Assembly: GCF_042242105.1 (NCBI RefSeq)
Contig: NC_092014.1
Coordinates: 1,748,374 to 1,812,373 of the forward strand
Length of the DNA stretch: 64,000 nt
Source of the DNA: Pempheris klunzingeri
Taxonomy: Eukaryota > Chordata > Actinopteri > Acropomatiformes > Pempheridae
Direction: 5' to 3'
Shown here: in pieces, positions 1 to 10,655 of the stretch
Layout of the letters: every line of letters begins with the position of its first letter
Position numbering within the stretch: position 1 is the first letter of the stretch
Notes under the pieces: model-generated
The model's input: the letters and a program-made list of their open reading frames with translations, nothing else
What the model was told of the DNA's origin: nothing
Database searches by the model: none
Made by a program: the position numbers and the translations under genes

Positions 1-885
1 GAGCTCATCAACACCATCAAAGAGAAGCAGGAAAGAGCAGAAAAACAGGCCCAAGCTTTCATCAGAGAGCTGGAACAGGAAATCTCTGAGCTGATGAAGA
101 GGAGGACTGAGGTGGAGAAGCTCTCACGCTCTGAAGACCACCTCCATCTCCTCCAGAGTGTCCAGACCCTCAACACCAACCAGCCTCCAGCCACCAGGGA
201 CTGGACAGAGGTCAGCGTCCCTCCACCGTCCTATGAGGGGACTGTGAGGAGAGCTGTGGCTCAGCTGGAGCAGGATCTCAGTAAAGAGATGAAGGAGTTG
301 ATCAAAGCTGAGCTGAGGAGGGTCCAGAAGTTTGAAGTGGATGTGAACCTTGATCCTGATACAGCACATCCTAAACTCATCCTGTCTGATGATGGGAAAC
401 AAGTGAGTGTTAGTGATGTGAGGAAGAAACTCCCAGACAATCCAGAGAGGTTTTCTAAGTGTATCATTGTCTTAGGAGAGCAGAGTTTCTCTTCAGGCAG
501 ATTCTACTTTGAGGTTCAGGTTAAAGGAAAAACTGATTGGGATTTAGGAGTGGCCAGAGAGTCGATCAGCAGGAAAGAGAACATCATACTGAGCCCTGAG
601 GATGGTTGCTGGACTGTATGGTTGAGGAATGGGAATGAGTACAAAGCTCTTGAGAACCCTCCAGTCCTTCTCTCTCTGAGGTCTCAGCCTCAGAAGGTGG
701 GGGTGTTTGTGGACTATGAGGACGGTCTGGTCTCCTTTTATGACGTAGATGCTGCAGCTCTCATCTACTCCTTCACCAGCTGCTCCTTCACTGAGAAACT
801 CTTCCCCTACTTCTGTCCGGGTAATAATAATAGAGGCAAAAACTCTGCCCCTCTGATCATCTCTCCTGTACACGCAGTAAACTGA
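1..885 (+). CDS. TRIM copy 1, 3' part (coiled coil + PRY-SPRY), cut by window edge
   Basis: The reading frame is open from base 1 and matches residues 256 onward of the complete copies, so the RING and B-boxes lie outside the window. Visible are the end of the coiled coil, a linker, and a full B30.2 (PRY-SPRY) domain with the LDPDTA motif, the FEVQV strand (WEVE-type motif) and VDYEDG (LDYE-type motif). The frame ends at a TGA (883-885). The family comprises E3 ubiquitin ligases whose SPRY recognises a target; fish members are linked to antiviral defence. This copy's SPRY has its own residues at variable sites (CIIV before LGEQ, KTDWDLGV, SPEDGC, ALENPP). Extrapolating from copy 2, the start codon would lie about 765 bases upstream of the window. 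Its 3' flank carries the spacer A layout. Confidence 0.93.
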   Translation, partial: ELINTIKEKQERAEKQAQAFIRELEQEISELMKRRTEVEKLSRSEDHLHLLQSVQTLNTNQPPATRDWTEVSVPPPSYEGTVRRAVAQLEQDLSKEMKELIKAELRRVQKFEVDVNLDPDTAHPKLILSDDGKQVSVSDVRKKLPDNPERFSKCIIVLGEQSFSSGRFYFEVQVKGKTDWDLGVARESISRKENIILSPEDGCWTVWLRNGNEYKALENPPVLLSLRSQPQKVGVFVDYEDGLVSFYDVDAAALIYSFTSCSFTEKLFPYFCPGNNNRGKNSAPLIISPVHAVN

Positions 886-1510
886 TGACTTCTCTTATTT
901 CATGTGATGATTTACTGCATTTAAGAGAGCGAATGAACATTTATAGTGTCAACTAAATATCTGATTTCAAACAGAATCTGTTTTCTTTGGTGATTGATTT
1001 ATATGGATCCATCACAGAGGAAACACGTCAGTTTGCTGATTTTTGGGTCATTTGTTTCTGTTTTATTACTGTTCTTCTATTTGATGTGCAGCCACAGAAA
1101 ACATGCTGCTGAATATTTCACTGTGTCGTCAACAGTTCGGTCCATTACAAACCTGCAGTGTCTACAGAGAACAGCTTGTCTTTGTTATGACGGCTACAAA
1201 AACTTAATGGACAAAGTCATTAACAGAACTGATGCAGAATTTTCTATGTGATGTGAAAAGTTGTTTGGTGAATTACTGGTGGCTTTGGTCAGTTTTTATG
1301 TGGTTTGTGAATAATTTGTGGTTCATGGTGAATAATCTGTAAATGTGTGATTGTACAATGAAGCAGATGTTGAACACGAGGCCTGAATGAGAAGAGAACA
1401 GAAAAGCCTGTTGTTTGTCACCACCAACAATGGAGAGAGGTAATTACTGGATTTAAAAGACATTAAAGAGCTGTTTCTGCCAATCATCAATAAATAGTTT
1501 GAAAAATGGG
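886..1510 (+). other. 3' UTR of TRIM copy 1 with poly(A) signal
   Basis: This stretch after the stop is strongly conserved behind copies 1-8 and ends in AATAAA at 1489-1494. The same signal follows copies 2-8 at 8877, 15202, 22789, 31523, 38771, 46024 and 53277. It contains a small frame with a hydrophobic segment (first ATG 1003, to 1251), discussed in the findings; I do not call it a gene. Between 1511 and 2339 I see only array-specific non-coding sequence, including a second AATAAA near 1790. Confidence 0.6.
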
Positions 1511-2339
1511 CTTTGATTCTGTGGAAATCTTCAGGGTTTTAACCGTTTGCCTTCAGCCCGACCGTGTGCTTCCTGCTGTTTGACTAAAATGACTTTTACC
1601 TTCTTCACATGTTCAGTAAAATCCACACGTCGTCCTGCATGTGAATCATTTCATTGGTGCAGCCTGAACTCGCTCATCTTCCTGGCAGGTTTTGGGGTGA
1701 GTACAGGAGAGACCGGGACTGATATGATGAGGGTCACATGACTGACGGGGGAGGGCGGCCGACCAGACTGCTCCTCTTCCCAGCTTCTCACAATAAACTC
1801 ACACATGAACTCATCCTTTCTGTCCTAAATTGTAACATAACACCTCACTCATCACAAACACTTCATTCACCTTCAAACTCCTGAAAATGCTCAGAAAAGG
1901 GGAAAGTTTGAACACCTACAGTTCTGTGACAACTGAAGACCATGTGACACGGTCAAAAACTCTGGAAGAAGACAACAAGTGGCCCTTGAGTTGAGATGTT
2001 TTGGCAGACTGACGTTTTCACTTTATAACTGGCTTTTTATTGCTTCTAACAAGAGGAAACATCTGTGGTATCAAATACTGAGATATCACATGATGTAAAT
2101 ATAAAGTATTGATTAAGATGTGGTAGGAACTGATACACGATGGTTAGTATGACAGGAGTGTTGATCAAATAACCAAGATAATAGAAGATGTAACCAATCA
2201 ATAAGCATGAAACAATGCAACCAAATATCACATTTTATACTCTGATTTAAATATAGGATTCTTTAACACTTAAAAAATGCAGAAAGAGGAAACCAGAACC
2301 TTAAAGGTGTAAATTGACGTGAAAGTATTGTTTAAAAAG

Positions 2340-2684
2340 TGTTGAGGAGGAGCTGGAACCTAATAGTGTCAGCAGATGGTGCTGTAGGATAAAGACAAAA
2401 TAATAGCTGCTCAGTGGAAGCTCACAAGGTCGGACAAAGTGATCAGGTCAAGTGGAGTTCAGAGGGACAAACTCCTCCTCATCAAAGGTGGTATAATTTC
2501 ATTGGGTGGGGAAAGATGCTAGGGGGCAGGCAGATGCTGGTTTTGGGTTATAAAAGATGGAACCTGTGCATTGTTTAGTCAGAACTGTTTGTTTGGGCTT
2601 TGTTGTGGACAATAAACCTCCACTGTGCTGAACTCTGAACTCTCCCGGTGCCTATTTGGAAGATTGACTCTTTGGTCTTTGACA
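2340..2684 (+). mobile_element. Candidate solo LTR (unit 1)
   Basis: A block of about 345 bp begins TGTTGAGG and ends GACA. It holds a TATA-like TTATAAAAG and, about 70 bases on, an AATAAA, in the order expected of an LTR promoter and poly(A) site. It is present downstream of every copy except the last. No internal retroviral or gypsy genes are seen, so it would be a solo LTR fossil older than the array duplications. Family is not assignable and the 5' boundary is uncertain. Confidence 0.5.
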
Positions 2685-2722
2685 CTTTATAACTTCTGTT
2701 GCTTCTAACAAGAGGAAACATC

Positions 2723-3532
2723 TGTTACAGGTACCGGCTGGTACCAAGTAAACAGATTATCGATTCTGCAAACAGAACAAATGACTGAGACAGGGCAACT
2801 TTGCTTCCGCTTGTTCAGCCTCGCTCAGCAGAATCCAATTTATTCTCATTTGCGATTACAACAATAAACCTTCTCTTTATAACTCATTCACAGACCAGCT
2901 ATTAAAATCAAACTCCTAATTACATGTTGTTCAGTGTTCTTACTGAATTACAATTTATATTTTAATTCACCAAATCTTAATAAACAATAACAATGTTTGT
3001 ATCCTTGCAGGTTGTATCCTAACCATGAATATCATTACCATTCCTGTTCCAGTCACAGGTTTCGTTGTGTGAGCATCCAATAGCTCTTAGCATGCTACTG
3101 CTAACAGTGGAAATGGCTTTGCGGTTTTTATTAAATGTAACAACCATTTTCTTACCATATTTTAACAATATTTACATATACAACAGCATCATAAAATATT
3201 TTCCGAATATTTACACATCAAACCAAATGTACAGGAGCCCAACGATAACCAACTGAATGGCGCGATGCAGGATGAGCATTTACCACAGCGCCATTTTGTG
3301 CTAATATGCTGATGGCCAGTAACAGATATTCATTACGTTATATATACATAAATTCTGCTACCATTCTCTTTACAGACAACCCAACTCAAACATCAATCGA
3401 TATGTTCACAAAGTAAACACAGACCGTGATGCCGCAAAAGCCACAAAGCGACTGCTGCAAACACACAACACAAAGTGCCCCGCTGCCTCCTGCTGGCCAA
3501 AGGCGGGAACGACATGTTAATTCCCTGTAACA
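2723..3532. mobile_element. LTR-like insertion 1 of spacer A
   Basis: An 810-bp AT-rich block is bounded by perfect 9-base inverted ends (TGTTACAGG at the left, CCTGTAACA at the right). It contains several AATAAA words and no credible coding frame. It is present only in spacer A (see also 16439-17240). TG...CA ends suggest a solo LTR; a non-autonomous DNA element is the alternative. It is a fossil shared by both A spacers, so it predates the dimer duplication. Confidence 0.5.
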
Positions 3533-3849
3533 AAACAAATGCATTGCCTACTGTGGACACCTTAAAAGCATGTTGCTACTACTTACAAACACAAAATACA
3601 TTATCATAATTGTGACTTCACAATTGTGGCGTCACACATCACAGAGCAAAAAGCCGTCTGAAACCGAAACAATCAGAACGACAATAAAGGTAATGAGCAC
3701 AGAAAGAAAGTCCAAGAGTTAAGAAGCACTCATTGGGATGATGAAATGATTTCACCAGTACAGACAGTTTAAAGTCCTGTTAAAACTGGGAATAAAGGAG
3801 CCGTTTCCTGTTTTCATCCGTAGTTTTCTGCAGTGCTTCCTCTTGTAGG
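3533..3849. other. Spacer A sequence shared with spacer B
   Basis: This is non-coding. From about 3640 to 3849 it aligns by eye with the B-spacer stretch around 10150-10545 (words such as the AAGCACTCATT and ATGATTTCACCAGTACAGAC segments). It shows that A and B spacers descend from one ancestor and differ mainly by insertions. Confidence 0.6.
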
Positions 3850-5044
3850 TGTAACATGTATTAAATGAATACAAGGATAATTATAATGAGACCACAAATG
3901 GGGTTTGAAATGGCTAGAATATCAGAAGAAACTAAATACGGCTACTGGAGGGCAGGGATGTGCAGTAAATAAAGACGATGACAGTATTTGCAGTTGAATA
4001 TGGAAAATATATTGAACCATAAAGTGCACAAAACAAAACCAAAAATCATAACATTTACAATCCTGCAATTCCTGAATAACTGGTTTAGCATTCAACCATT
4101 CAAAATGCACATTTATAATTGGCCAATAATTGCTTAACATGAGTCACAGTGCAGTCACCCAGGTCTAACTCCCTGATCAAAACACATGATCAAATGAACG
4201 AGCTTAGAGTTTTTTGGGTTTGAGGAGTAATGATGGAGAAATGCATATAATCCAGAAATATGAATGTGGTGAAATGCTCGGATCGAGAAGGTGGGATAGT
4301 AGGCAGGCTGGCAGGTGAAACTGACTGCAACAAGTTCTCTTCAGGCTCCTGGCCTTGTTTCCTAGCTCGCCATCTTGGAGTTGGTGCCAAGGCAGGGCAC
4401 CTGGCCTGCATGGACCAAACAATCCATTTAGAAAACTCAAAGACAAAGCTAATCAATGCTACGCTAACATAGCATGTCTCACCATATAATAGTATAAATT
4501 ACACCACAATCAGACATGCATTTACAATCTTGTGTTAGCATGTTAGCATATTAACATGATACATTGGTATCCAAAATCAGCCCTGTAAGTGTCGACAAGT
4601 TACTAGACCCTTATGTTAGCATTAGCCTATACGCTAACATTGTAGCTAATGCTAACAGGCCGTCATCCATCATCACATTTAATTGACAATTCAAAACTCA
4701 CCAGTTCAGCAGTTCAGTCTCACGGCACACAAGATAACAGGCCCCAACACACATGCAATGGTCTGGTTCTAAATGGTTGGTTACAAACAACATGATTTAA
4801 ACCAGGAAACTGCATGATATTTGAATTAAGGTATGAAATTGTTTGGAAACCTGACCTGCAGCTGTTGTCCCCTGGCCTCTCTCCCACACAACCAAAAGGG
4901 AAATGAGGTCAGGGCAGCTTATATAGTGCCTCGGAGACAAGTGATTGGGAGTTTGAAGTCATGTGACTGTCATGTGACATGGTACATTCAAAAGAATGGG
5001 AAAAACACACACTGGGCTAAACAGTGATTTCAACCCTGGTTACA
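3850..5044 (-). mobile_element. LTR-like insertion 2 of spacer A, minus orientation
   Basis: The block starts TGTAACATG and ends CTGGTTACA and is absent from B spacers, where CAGG runs directly into CAACAAG. The flanks TAGG and CCGG could be a degraded 4-base target duplication. Read on the minus strand it has a TATA-like CACTATATAAGC about 115 bases from its end, as expected of an LTR promoter. The interior carries clustered GTTAGCAT words near 4530-4660 and no gene. It is a solo LTR fossil of unknown family. Confidence 0.45.
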
Positions 5045-5480
5045 CCGGCAACAAGACGGATAACGACAATAATTCAAGTTCTGTTTGCTGAAAGTCGACC
5101 TCATTGTTTCAGGTCGAATTTCAACACAACAACAAATAGTGTTGTCTGGTCTCTCTGGAAGAGTCATCCAACAAAAACTGGTGTGTACCAAAGTGAGCGT
5201 ACTGCTGCCACGCCGAGCACCAAACACTCCTGGTACATGTGAGCGAACACACCGTCCGTCATGTTCAGGATCATCACTCATGATGGCCGAGGACCCGACC
5301 AACAGCCTCACACCAGTCTCTGCAGGAGGAGACGCCAGCTACAGTAAAACCTCCCTCCTCCACCTGTTGGGTGCAGAACCACCTTTGCTCCATATTAACA
5401 GAGAAGACTGGGGAGTTTCCCACCAACTGTGTAAATCAGAGGGAGGAAACAGAGGAGGAGCAGAGCTTCAACATCACACT
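5045..5480. other. Spacer A sequence upstream of copy 2 exon 1
   Basis: Non-coding upstream region. In spacer B the part from about 5157 to 5425 is replaced by the RTE-type LINE fragment. An open frame running 5085-5552 crosses this region but has no ATG at its start, no recognisable domain, and is not kept in spacer B copies, so it is left uncalled. Confidence 0.5.
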
Positions 5481-5616
5481 GCAGAACTGAAAGTAAAGTC
5501 AGTCAGAGTGGCAGCCAGGCAGCCGTGGAGACACGTCTGTGTTTCTGTCTGAAGAAAATCCAGACTGACTTCATCAGGTCTCCTCAACAACACAGCAGAG
5601 CCTCTGCCAAACACTG
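5481..5616 (+). promoter_or_regulatory. Promoter-proximal block and non-coding exon 1 of TRIM copy 2
   Basis: This block is nearly identical upstream of every complete copy and ends CACTG followed by GTGAGTACAG, a near-perfect splice donor (GT at 5617). It contains no start codon in frame with the TRIM protein, so it is read as a 5' UTR exon. The transcription start is not visible. AACTGAAA at 5485-5492 fits the IRF core AANNGAAA, which would suit an interferon-induced gene, but one short match is weak evidence. Confidence 0.65.
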
Positions 5617-6631
5617 GTGAGTACAGATGATCACATTTACAGCTTCAACCACCAGGATCAACACAAAGCTTCAGCTCCGCTCAGCAGGAAGTTCCTCTTT
5701 TCTCATTTCACACTTGTGACGTTGGTTAAAGTAGAACTACGGCTGTTTGTCCAGCGACCACTTTAACAGCTTTAAACAGCCTCTGTGTGTCAGCTCTCAG
5801 GACTTTAGGGACTTTAAACTGATTCTCTGTGGTTTGGAGTTTAGTTTCACTCTCACTTTCCTGCTGTCATTACTGTTTACTGATCACTACATGCAGCCAT
5901 ACTGCTTCCTGTTTCCTCTACTGCTTCACAATAAAGGCTTTCCAGCAGAGAGCCAGCAGGAGGCTTTTAATGTGAAGCACCAAGAGGAAATGGAACATGT
6001 TTCTCATCAGGTATTCAGGGAACAGTGAGGATCCTGGGCGTCGGCCAAAACAGTGATGTCACATAGATGAAACTGAACACGACTGACTAATATCATCACT
6101 TTGCACCCAAAGTACCTGAAACATTTAGTCCCAGGAATCTTTTTTCAAGGAACTTAAAGGCTCCTTCAGCCAGTTGTTGTCTAAAAGACCTGTGAAGATC
6201 AGGAAAGTTAGCCCGCTGACGCCTGTAGGCTCCATCATATCTTAAAGAGCTCATGGTACCGTACTACCCCACTGGAGCTCTGAGCTCCCAGACTGCAGCC
6301 GACTGGTGGCTCCTAAAGTCCTCTGAAGTAGTGATGGAGCCAGAGCTTTCAGCTATCAGGCTCCTCTCCTGTGGAATCTGCTTCCAGTTTGGGTTTGGGG
6401 GTCAAACACTTCTACATTTCAGAGTGGGATAAAACCTCCACTTAGTGATGAAGCCTATAGTTTAGGGCTGGTTCAGGCCTTGGACCAGCCTCTAGTGATG
6501 CTGCTGTAGGCTCAGACTGCCGGGGGATGTTATTATTATTCATGTATTAACTATTGTCATGTTTTCCACTGGTACCATGTTGCGAGTTTATTGACTACAC
6601 TGTTCTTCCTTTTCTTTCCCACTGTGTGCAG
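5617..6631 (+). other. Intron of TRIM copy 2 (class I intron, 1015 bp)
   Basis: The donor is GTGAGT at 5617. The acceptor is a long pyrimidine tract (CTTCCTTTTCTTTCCCACTG) followed by TGTGCAG ending at 6631, two bases before the ATG. Copies 3 and 4 have the same intron plus an extra segment of roughly 240 bp. Short frames inside it are not conserved as protein and look like chance. Confidence 0.75.
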
Positions 6632-6633
6632 AC

Positions 6634-8274
6634 ATGGCTGCTGCAAACTATCTGAGATCTGAAGATCAGTTTCTGTGCTCCATCTGTCTGGATGTGCTCA
6701 CTGATCCCGTCAGCACACCATGTGGACACAACTTCTGCAAAACCTGCATCACTGAACACTGGAACACTAACGACCGGTTTCTGTGTCCCTTGTGTAACAA
6801 GGCTTTTACCACAAGACCTGATTTGTGTGTCAACACTTTGCTCTCTGAGATGGTCTCTCAGTTCAGACAGTCAGCTCAACAGGACGCCAGCAGCAGCAGC
6901 TCAGAGCAACAAGTGTCCAAACCAGGAGAAGTTCCCTGTGACGTCTGTGCTGGAACCAAACTGAAGGCCCTGAAGTCCTGCCTGGTGTGTCTGCTCTCCT
7001 ACTGTGAGACTCACCTGGAGCCTCATCTGACAGCTTCACGTCTGAAAAGACACCAGCTGATCGACCCTGTGGAGAACCTGGACAGCAGGATGTGTACGAA
7101 GCACGATAAACCTCTGGAGCTGTTCTGTAAGACCGACCAGACGTGTGTCTGCGTGCTCTGCTCTGTTTTAGACCACATAGGACATAAGTTTGTTCCTCTG
7201 AAAGAAGAATATGAAGGACAGAAGGCCGAGCTGGGGAAGACAGAGGCTGAAATCCAGCAGATGATCCAGAAGAGACGACTGAAGATTGAGGAGATCAAAC
7301 GGTCAGCTGACCTCAGTCAGGAAGATGCAGACAGAGCGATAGCAGAAGGTGTTCAGGTCTTCACTTCTCTGAAGGAGCGTGTTGAGAGAGGCCAGGCAGA
7401 GCTCATCAACACCATCAAAGAGAAGCAGGAAAGAGCAGAAAAACAGGCCCAAGCTTTCATCAGAGAGCTGGAACAGGAAATCTCTGAGCTGATGAAGAGG
7501 AGGACTGAGGTGGAGAAGCTCTCACGCTCTGAAGACCACCTCCATCTCCTCCAGAGTGTCCAGACCCTCAACACCAACCAGCCTCCAGCCACCAGGGACT
7601 GGACAGAGGTCAGCGTCCCTCCACCGTCCTATGAGGGGACTGTGAGGAGAGCTGTGGCTCAGCTGGAGGAGGATCTCAGTAAAGAGATGAAGAAGCTGAT
7701 CAAAGCTGAGCTGAGGAGGGTCCAGAAGTTTGCAGTGGATGTGACTCTTGATCCTGATACAGCATATCCTAACCTCATCCTGTCTGATGATGGGAAACAA
7801 GTGAGTGTTGGTGATGTGTGGAAGAATCTCCCAGACAATCCAGAGAGGTTTTCTAAGTGTAACATTGTCTTAGGAGAGCAGAGTTTCTCTTCAGGCAGAT
7901 TCTACTTTGAGGTTCAGGTTAAAGAAAAGACTAAATGGGATTTAGGAGTGGCCAGAGAGTCGATCAGCAGGAAAGAGAGAATCAGACTGATCCCTGAGGA
8001 TGGTAACTGGACTGTATGTTTGAGGAATGGGAATGAGTACAAAGCTGCTAGTAACCGTCTCTCTCTGAGGTCTCAGCCTCAGAAGGTGGGGGTGTTTGTG
8101 GACTATGAGGACGGTCTGGTCTCCTTTTATGACGTAGATGCTGCAGCTCTCATCTACTCCTTCACCAGCTGCTCCTTCACTGAGAAACTCTTCCCCTACT
8201 TCGGTCCGTGTCTTAATGATGGAGGCAAAAACTCTGCCCCTCTGATCATCTCTCCTGTACACGCAGTAGACTGA
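6634..8274 (+). CDS. TRIM copy 2, complete RING-B-box-coiled coil-PRY-SPRY protein (546 aa)
   Basis: Predicted E3 ubiquitin ligase of the teleost bloodthirsty/TRIM39-like family, coded in one exon. The RING has C15, C18, C30, H32, C35, C38, C51 and C54 (C3HC4). A B-box1-like Cys/His cluster spans about residues 102-131. B-box2 uses C154, H157, C165, D168, C173, C176, H181, H184. A long coiled coil runs about 190-345, PRY from about 366 (LDPDTA at 372) and SPRY to the end. The ATG follows the splice acceptor by two bases and opens the conserved MAAANYL N-terminus, which fixes the start. Copy-specific points: R to C in RPDLCVN after the RING, and a shortened SPRY loop (SNRLSLR), shared only with copy 9. 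No inactivating change is seen. Confidence 0.95.
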   Translation: MAAANYLRSEDQFLCSICLDVLTDPVSTPCGHNFCKTCITEHWNTNDRFLCPLCNKAFTTRPDLCVNTLLSEMVSQFRQSAQQDASSSSSEQQVSKPGEVPCDVCAGTKLKALKSCLVCLLSYCETHLEPHLTASRLKRHQLIDPVENLDSRMCTKHDKPLELFCKTDQTCVCVLCSVLDHIGHKFVPLKEEYEGQKAELGKTEAEIQQMIQKRRLKIEEIKRSADLSQEDADRAIAEGVQVFTSLKERVERGQAELINTIKEKQERAEKQAQAFIRELEQEISELMKRRTEVEKLSRSEDHLHLLQSVQTLNTNQPPATRDWTEVSVPPPSYEGTVRRAVAQLEEDLSKEMKKLIKAELRRVQKFAVDVTLDPDTAYPNLILSDDGKQVSVGDVWKNLPDNPERFSKCNIVLGEQSFSSGRFYFEVQVKEKTKWDLGVARESISRKERIRLIPEDGNWTVCLRNGNEYKAASNRLSLRSQPQKVGVFVDYEDGLVSFYDVDAAALIYSFTSCSFTEKLFPYFGPCLNDGGKNSAPLIISPVHAVD

Positions 8275-9759
8275 TGACTTCTCTTATTTCATGTGATGAT
8301 TTCCTGCATTTAAGAGAGTGAATGAACATTTATAGTGTCAACTAAATATCTGATTTCATACAGAATCTGTCTGCTTTGGTGATTGATTTATATGGATCCA
8401 TCACAGAGGAAACATGTCAGTTTGCTGATTTTTGGGTCATTTGTTTCTGTTTTATTACTGTTCTTCTATTTGATGTGCAGCCACAGAAAACATGCTGCTG
8501 AATATTTCACTGTGTCGTCAACAGTTCGGTCCATTACAAACCTGCAGTGTCTACAGAGAACAGCTTGTCTTTGTTATGACGGCTACAAAAACTTAATGGA
8601 CAAAGTCATTAATAGAACTGATGCAGAATTTTCTATGTGATGTGAAAAGTGGTTTGGTGAATTACTGGTGGCTTTGGTCAGTTTTTATGTGGTTTGTGAA
8701 TAATTTGTGGTTCATGGTGAATAATCTGTAAATGTGTGATTGTAAAATGAAGCAGATGTTGAACACGAGGCCTGAATGAGAAGAGAACAGAAAAGCCTGT
8801 TGTTTGTCACCACCAACAATGGAGAGAGGTACTTACTGGATTTAAAGATATTAAAGAGCTGTTTCTGCCAATCATCAATAAATAGTTTGAAAATTGGACT
8901 TTGATTCTGTGGAAATCTTCAGGGTTTTAACCGTTTGCCTTCAGCCCGACCGTGTGCTTCCTGCTGTTTGACTAAAATGACTTTTACCTTTTTCACATGT
9001 TCAGTAAAATCCACACGTCGTCCTGCATGTGAATCATTTCATTGGTGCAGCCTGAACTCGCTCATCTCCCTGGCAGGTTTTGGGGTGAGTACGGGAGAGA
9101 CGGCCGGGACGAATATGATGAGGGTCACATGACTGACGGGGGAGGGCGGCCGACCAGACTGCTCCTCTTCCCAGCTTCTCACAATAAACTCACACATGAA
9201 CTCATCCTTTCTATCTTAAACTGTAACATAACACCTCACTCATCACAAACACTTCATTCACCTTCAAACTCCTGAAAATGCTCAGAAAAGGGGAAAGTTT
9301 GAACACCTACAGTTCTGTGACAACTGAAGACCATGTGACACTGTCAAAAACTCTGGAAGAAGACAACAAGTGGTCCTTGAGTTGAGAGTTTTTGGCAGAC
9401 TGATGTTTTAAAACTAAACAAAATGATGTTTTCCAACAGCACACTCTGGTTTCACTTTATAACAAGAGGAAACATCTGTGGTATCAAATACTGAGATATC
9501 ACATGATGTAAATATAATGTATTGATTAAGATGTGGTAGGAACTGATACACAATGGTTATTATGACAGGAGTGTTGATCAAATAACCAAGGTAGTAGAAG
9601 ATGTAACCAATCAATAAGCATGAAACAATGCAACCAAATATCACATTTTATACTCTGTTTTAAATATAGGATTTTTTTTAACACTTTGTTTAAAAAATGC
9701 AGAAAGAGGAAACCAGAACCTTAAAGGTGTAAATTGACGTGAAAGTATTGTTTAAAAAG
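8275..9759 (+). other. 3' UTR of copy 2 and following spacer
   Basis: Same layout as behind copy 1: poly(A) signal AATAAA at 8877-8882, the small hydrophobic frame (ATG 8392 to 8640), then non-coding array sequence up to the LTR. I see no further gene. Confidence 0.6.
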
Positions 9760-10104
9760 TGTTGAGGAGGAGCTGGAACCTAATAGTGTCAGCAGATGGT
9801 GCTGTAGGATAAAGACAAAATAATAGCTGCTCAGTGGAAGCTCACAAGGTCGGACAAAGTGATCAGGTCAAGTGGAGTTCAGAGGGACAAACTCCTCCTC
9901 ATCAAAGGTGGTATAATTTCATTGGGTGGGGAAAGATGCTAGGGGGCAGGCAGATGCTGGTTTTGGGTTATAAAAGATGGAACCTGTGCATTGTTTAGTC
10001 AGAACTGTTTGTTTGGGCTTTGTTGTGGACAATAAACCTCCACTGTGCTGAACTCTGAACTCTCCCGGTGCCTATTTGGAAGATTGACTCTTTGGTTTTT
10101 GACA
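9760..10104 (+). mobile_element. Candidate solo LTR (unit 2)
   Basis: Same 345-bp block as at 2340-2684, with TATA-like and AATAAA signals in the same places. Flanking sequence on both sides is shared with the other units, so it was copied by array duplication rather than inserted anew. Confidence 0.5.
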
Positions 10105-10655
10105 CTTTGAAGAACCTGGATGGAGAAGATTGACCCAGAAAAGATAAGAATGACAATAAAAGTGATGAGAGCACAGAAAGAAAATGTAATGTTGATCACC
10201 ATAAACAAAGTGGTGTAAACTCTTTATAGCTTCCCACTGTCACCAGGCGTTACAGTTACACTCCACAGCCTGATGGTAACGTCAGTACATGATGCAAAAC
10301 ACAATGTCTGCTTATCTTCATCTTCATCAGCAGCCACTGTGCAATAGAAACTCTATGACGTCTCTATGGAGGCTAACAGACAGTTTTAGACTCTGAAGTA
10401 TTAGTCCAAGACTTAAGAAGCACTCATTGTGATGATGAAATGATTTCACCAGTACAGACAGTTTAAAGTCCTGTTAAAACTGGGAATAAAGGAGCAGTTT
10501 CCTCTTTTCATCTGTAGTTTCCTGCAGTGCTTCTTCTTGCAGGCAACAAGATTGACAACAATAATAATTCAAGTTCTGTTTGCTGAAAGTCGACCTCATT
10601 GTTTCAGGTTGAATTTCCACACTGACAACAAATAGTATTGTCTGGTCTCTCTGGA
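10105..10655. other. Spacer B, part before the LINE
   Basis: Non-coding sequence shared by all B spacers (equivalents begin at 24015, 32746, 39999, 47252, 54505). It lacks both LTR-like insertions of spacer A. A minus-strand frame across its end has no recognisable domain. Confidence 0.55.

Noticed and set aside
5085-5552. 155-codon frame upstream of copy 2
   Set aside because: It does not begin with ATG, crosses the spacer and exon 1, has no domain, and half of it is replaced by the LINE in other units.
7023-7298. Minus-strand frames of 60-110 codons repeated opposite every TRIM coding exon
   Set aside because: They are antisense shadows of the conserved TRIM coding sequence.
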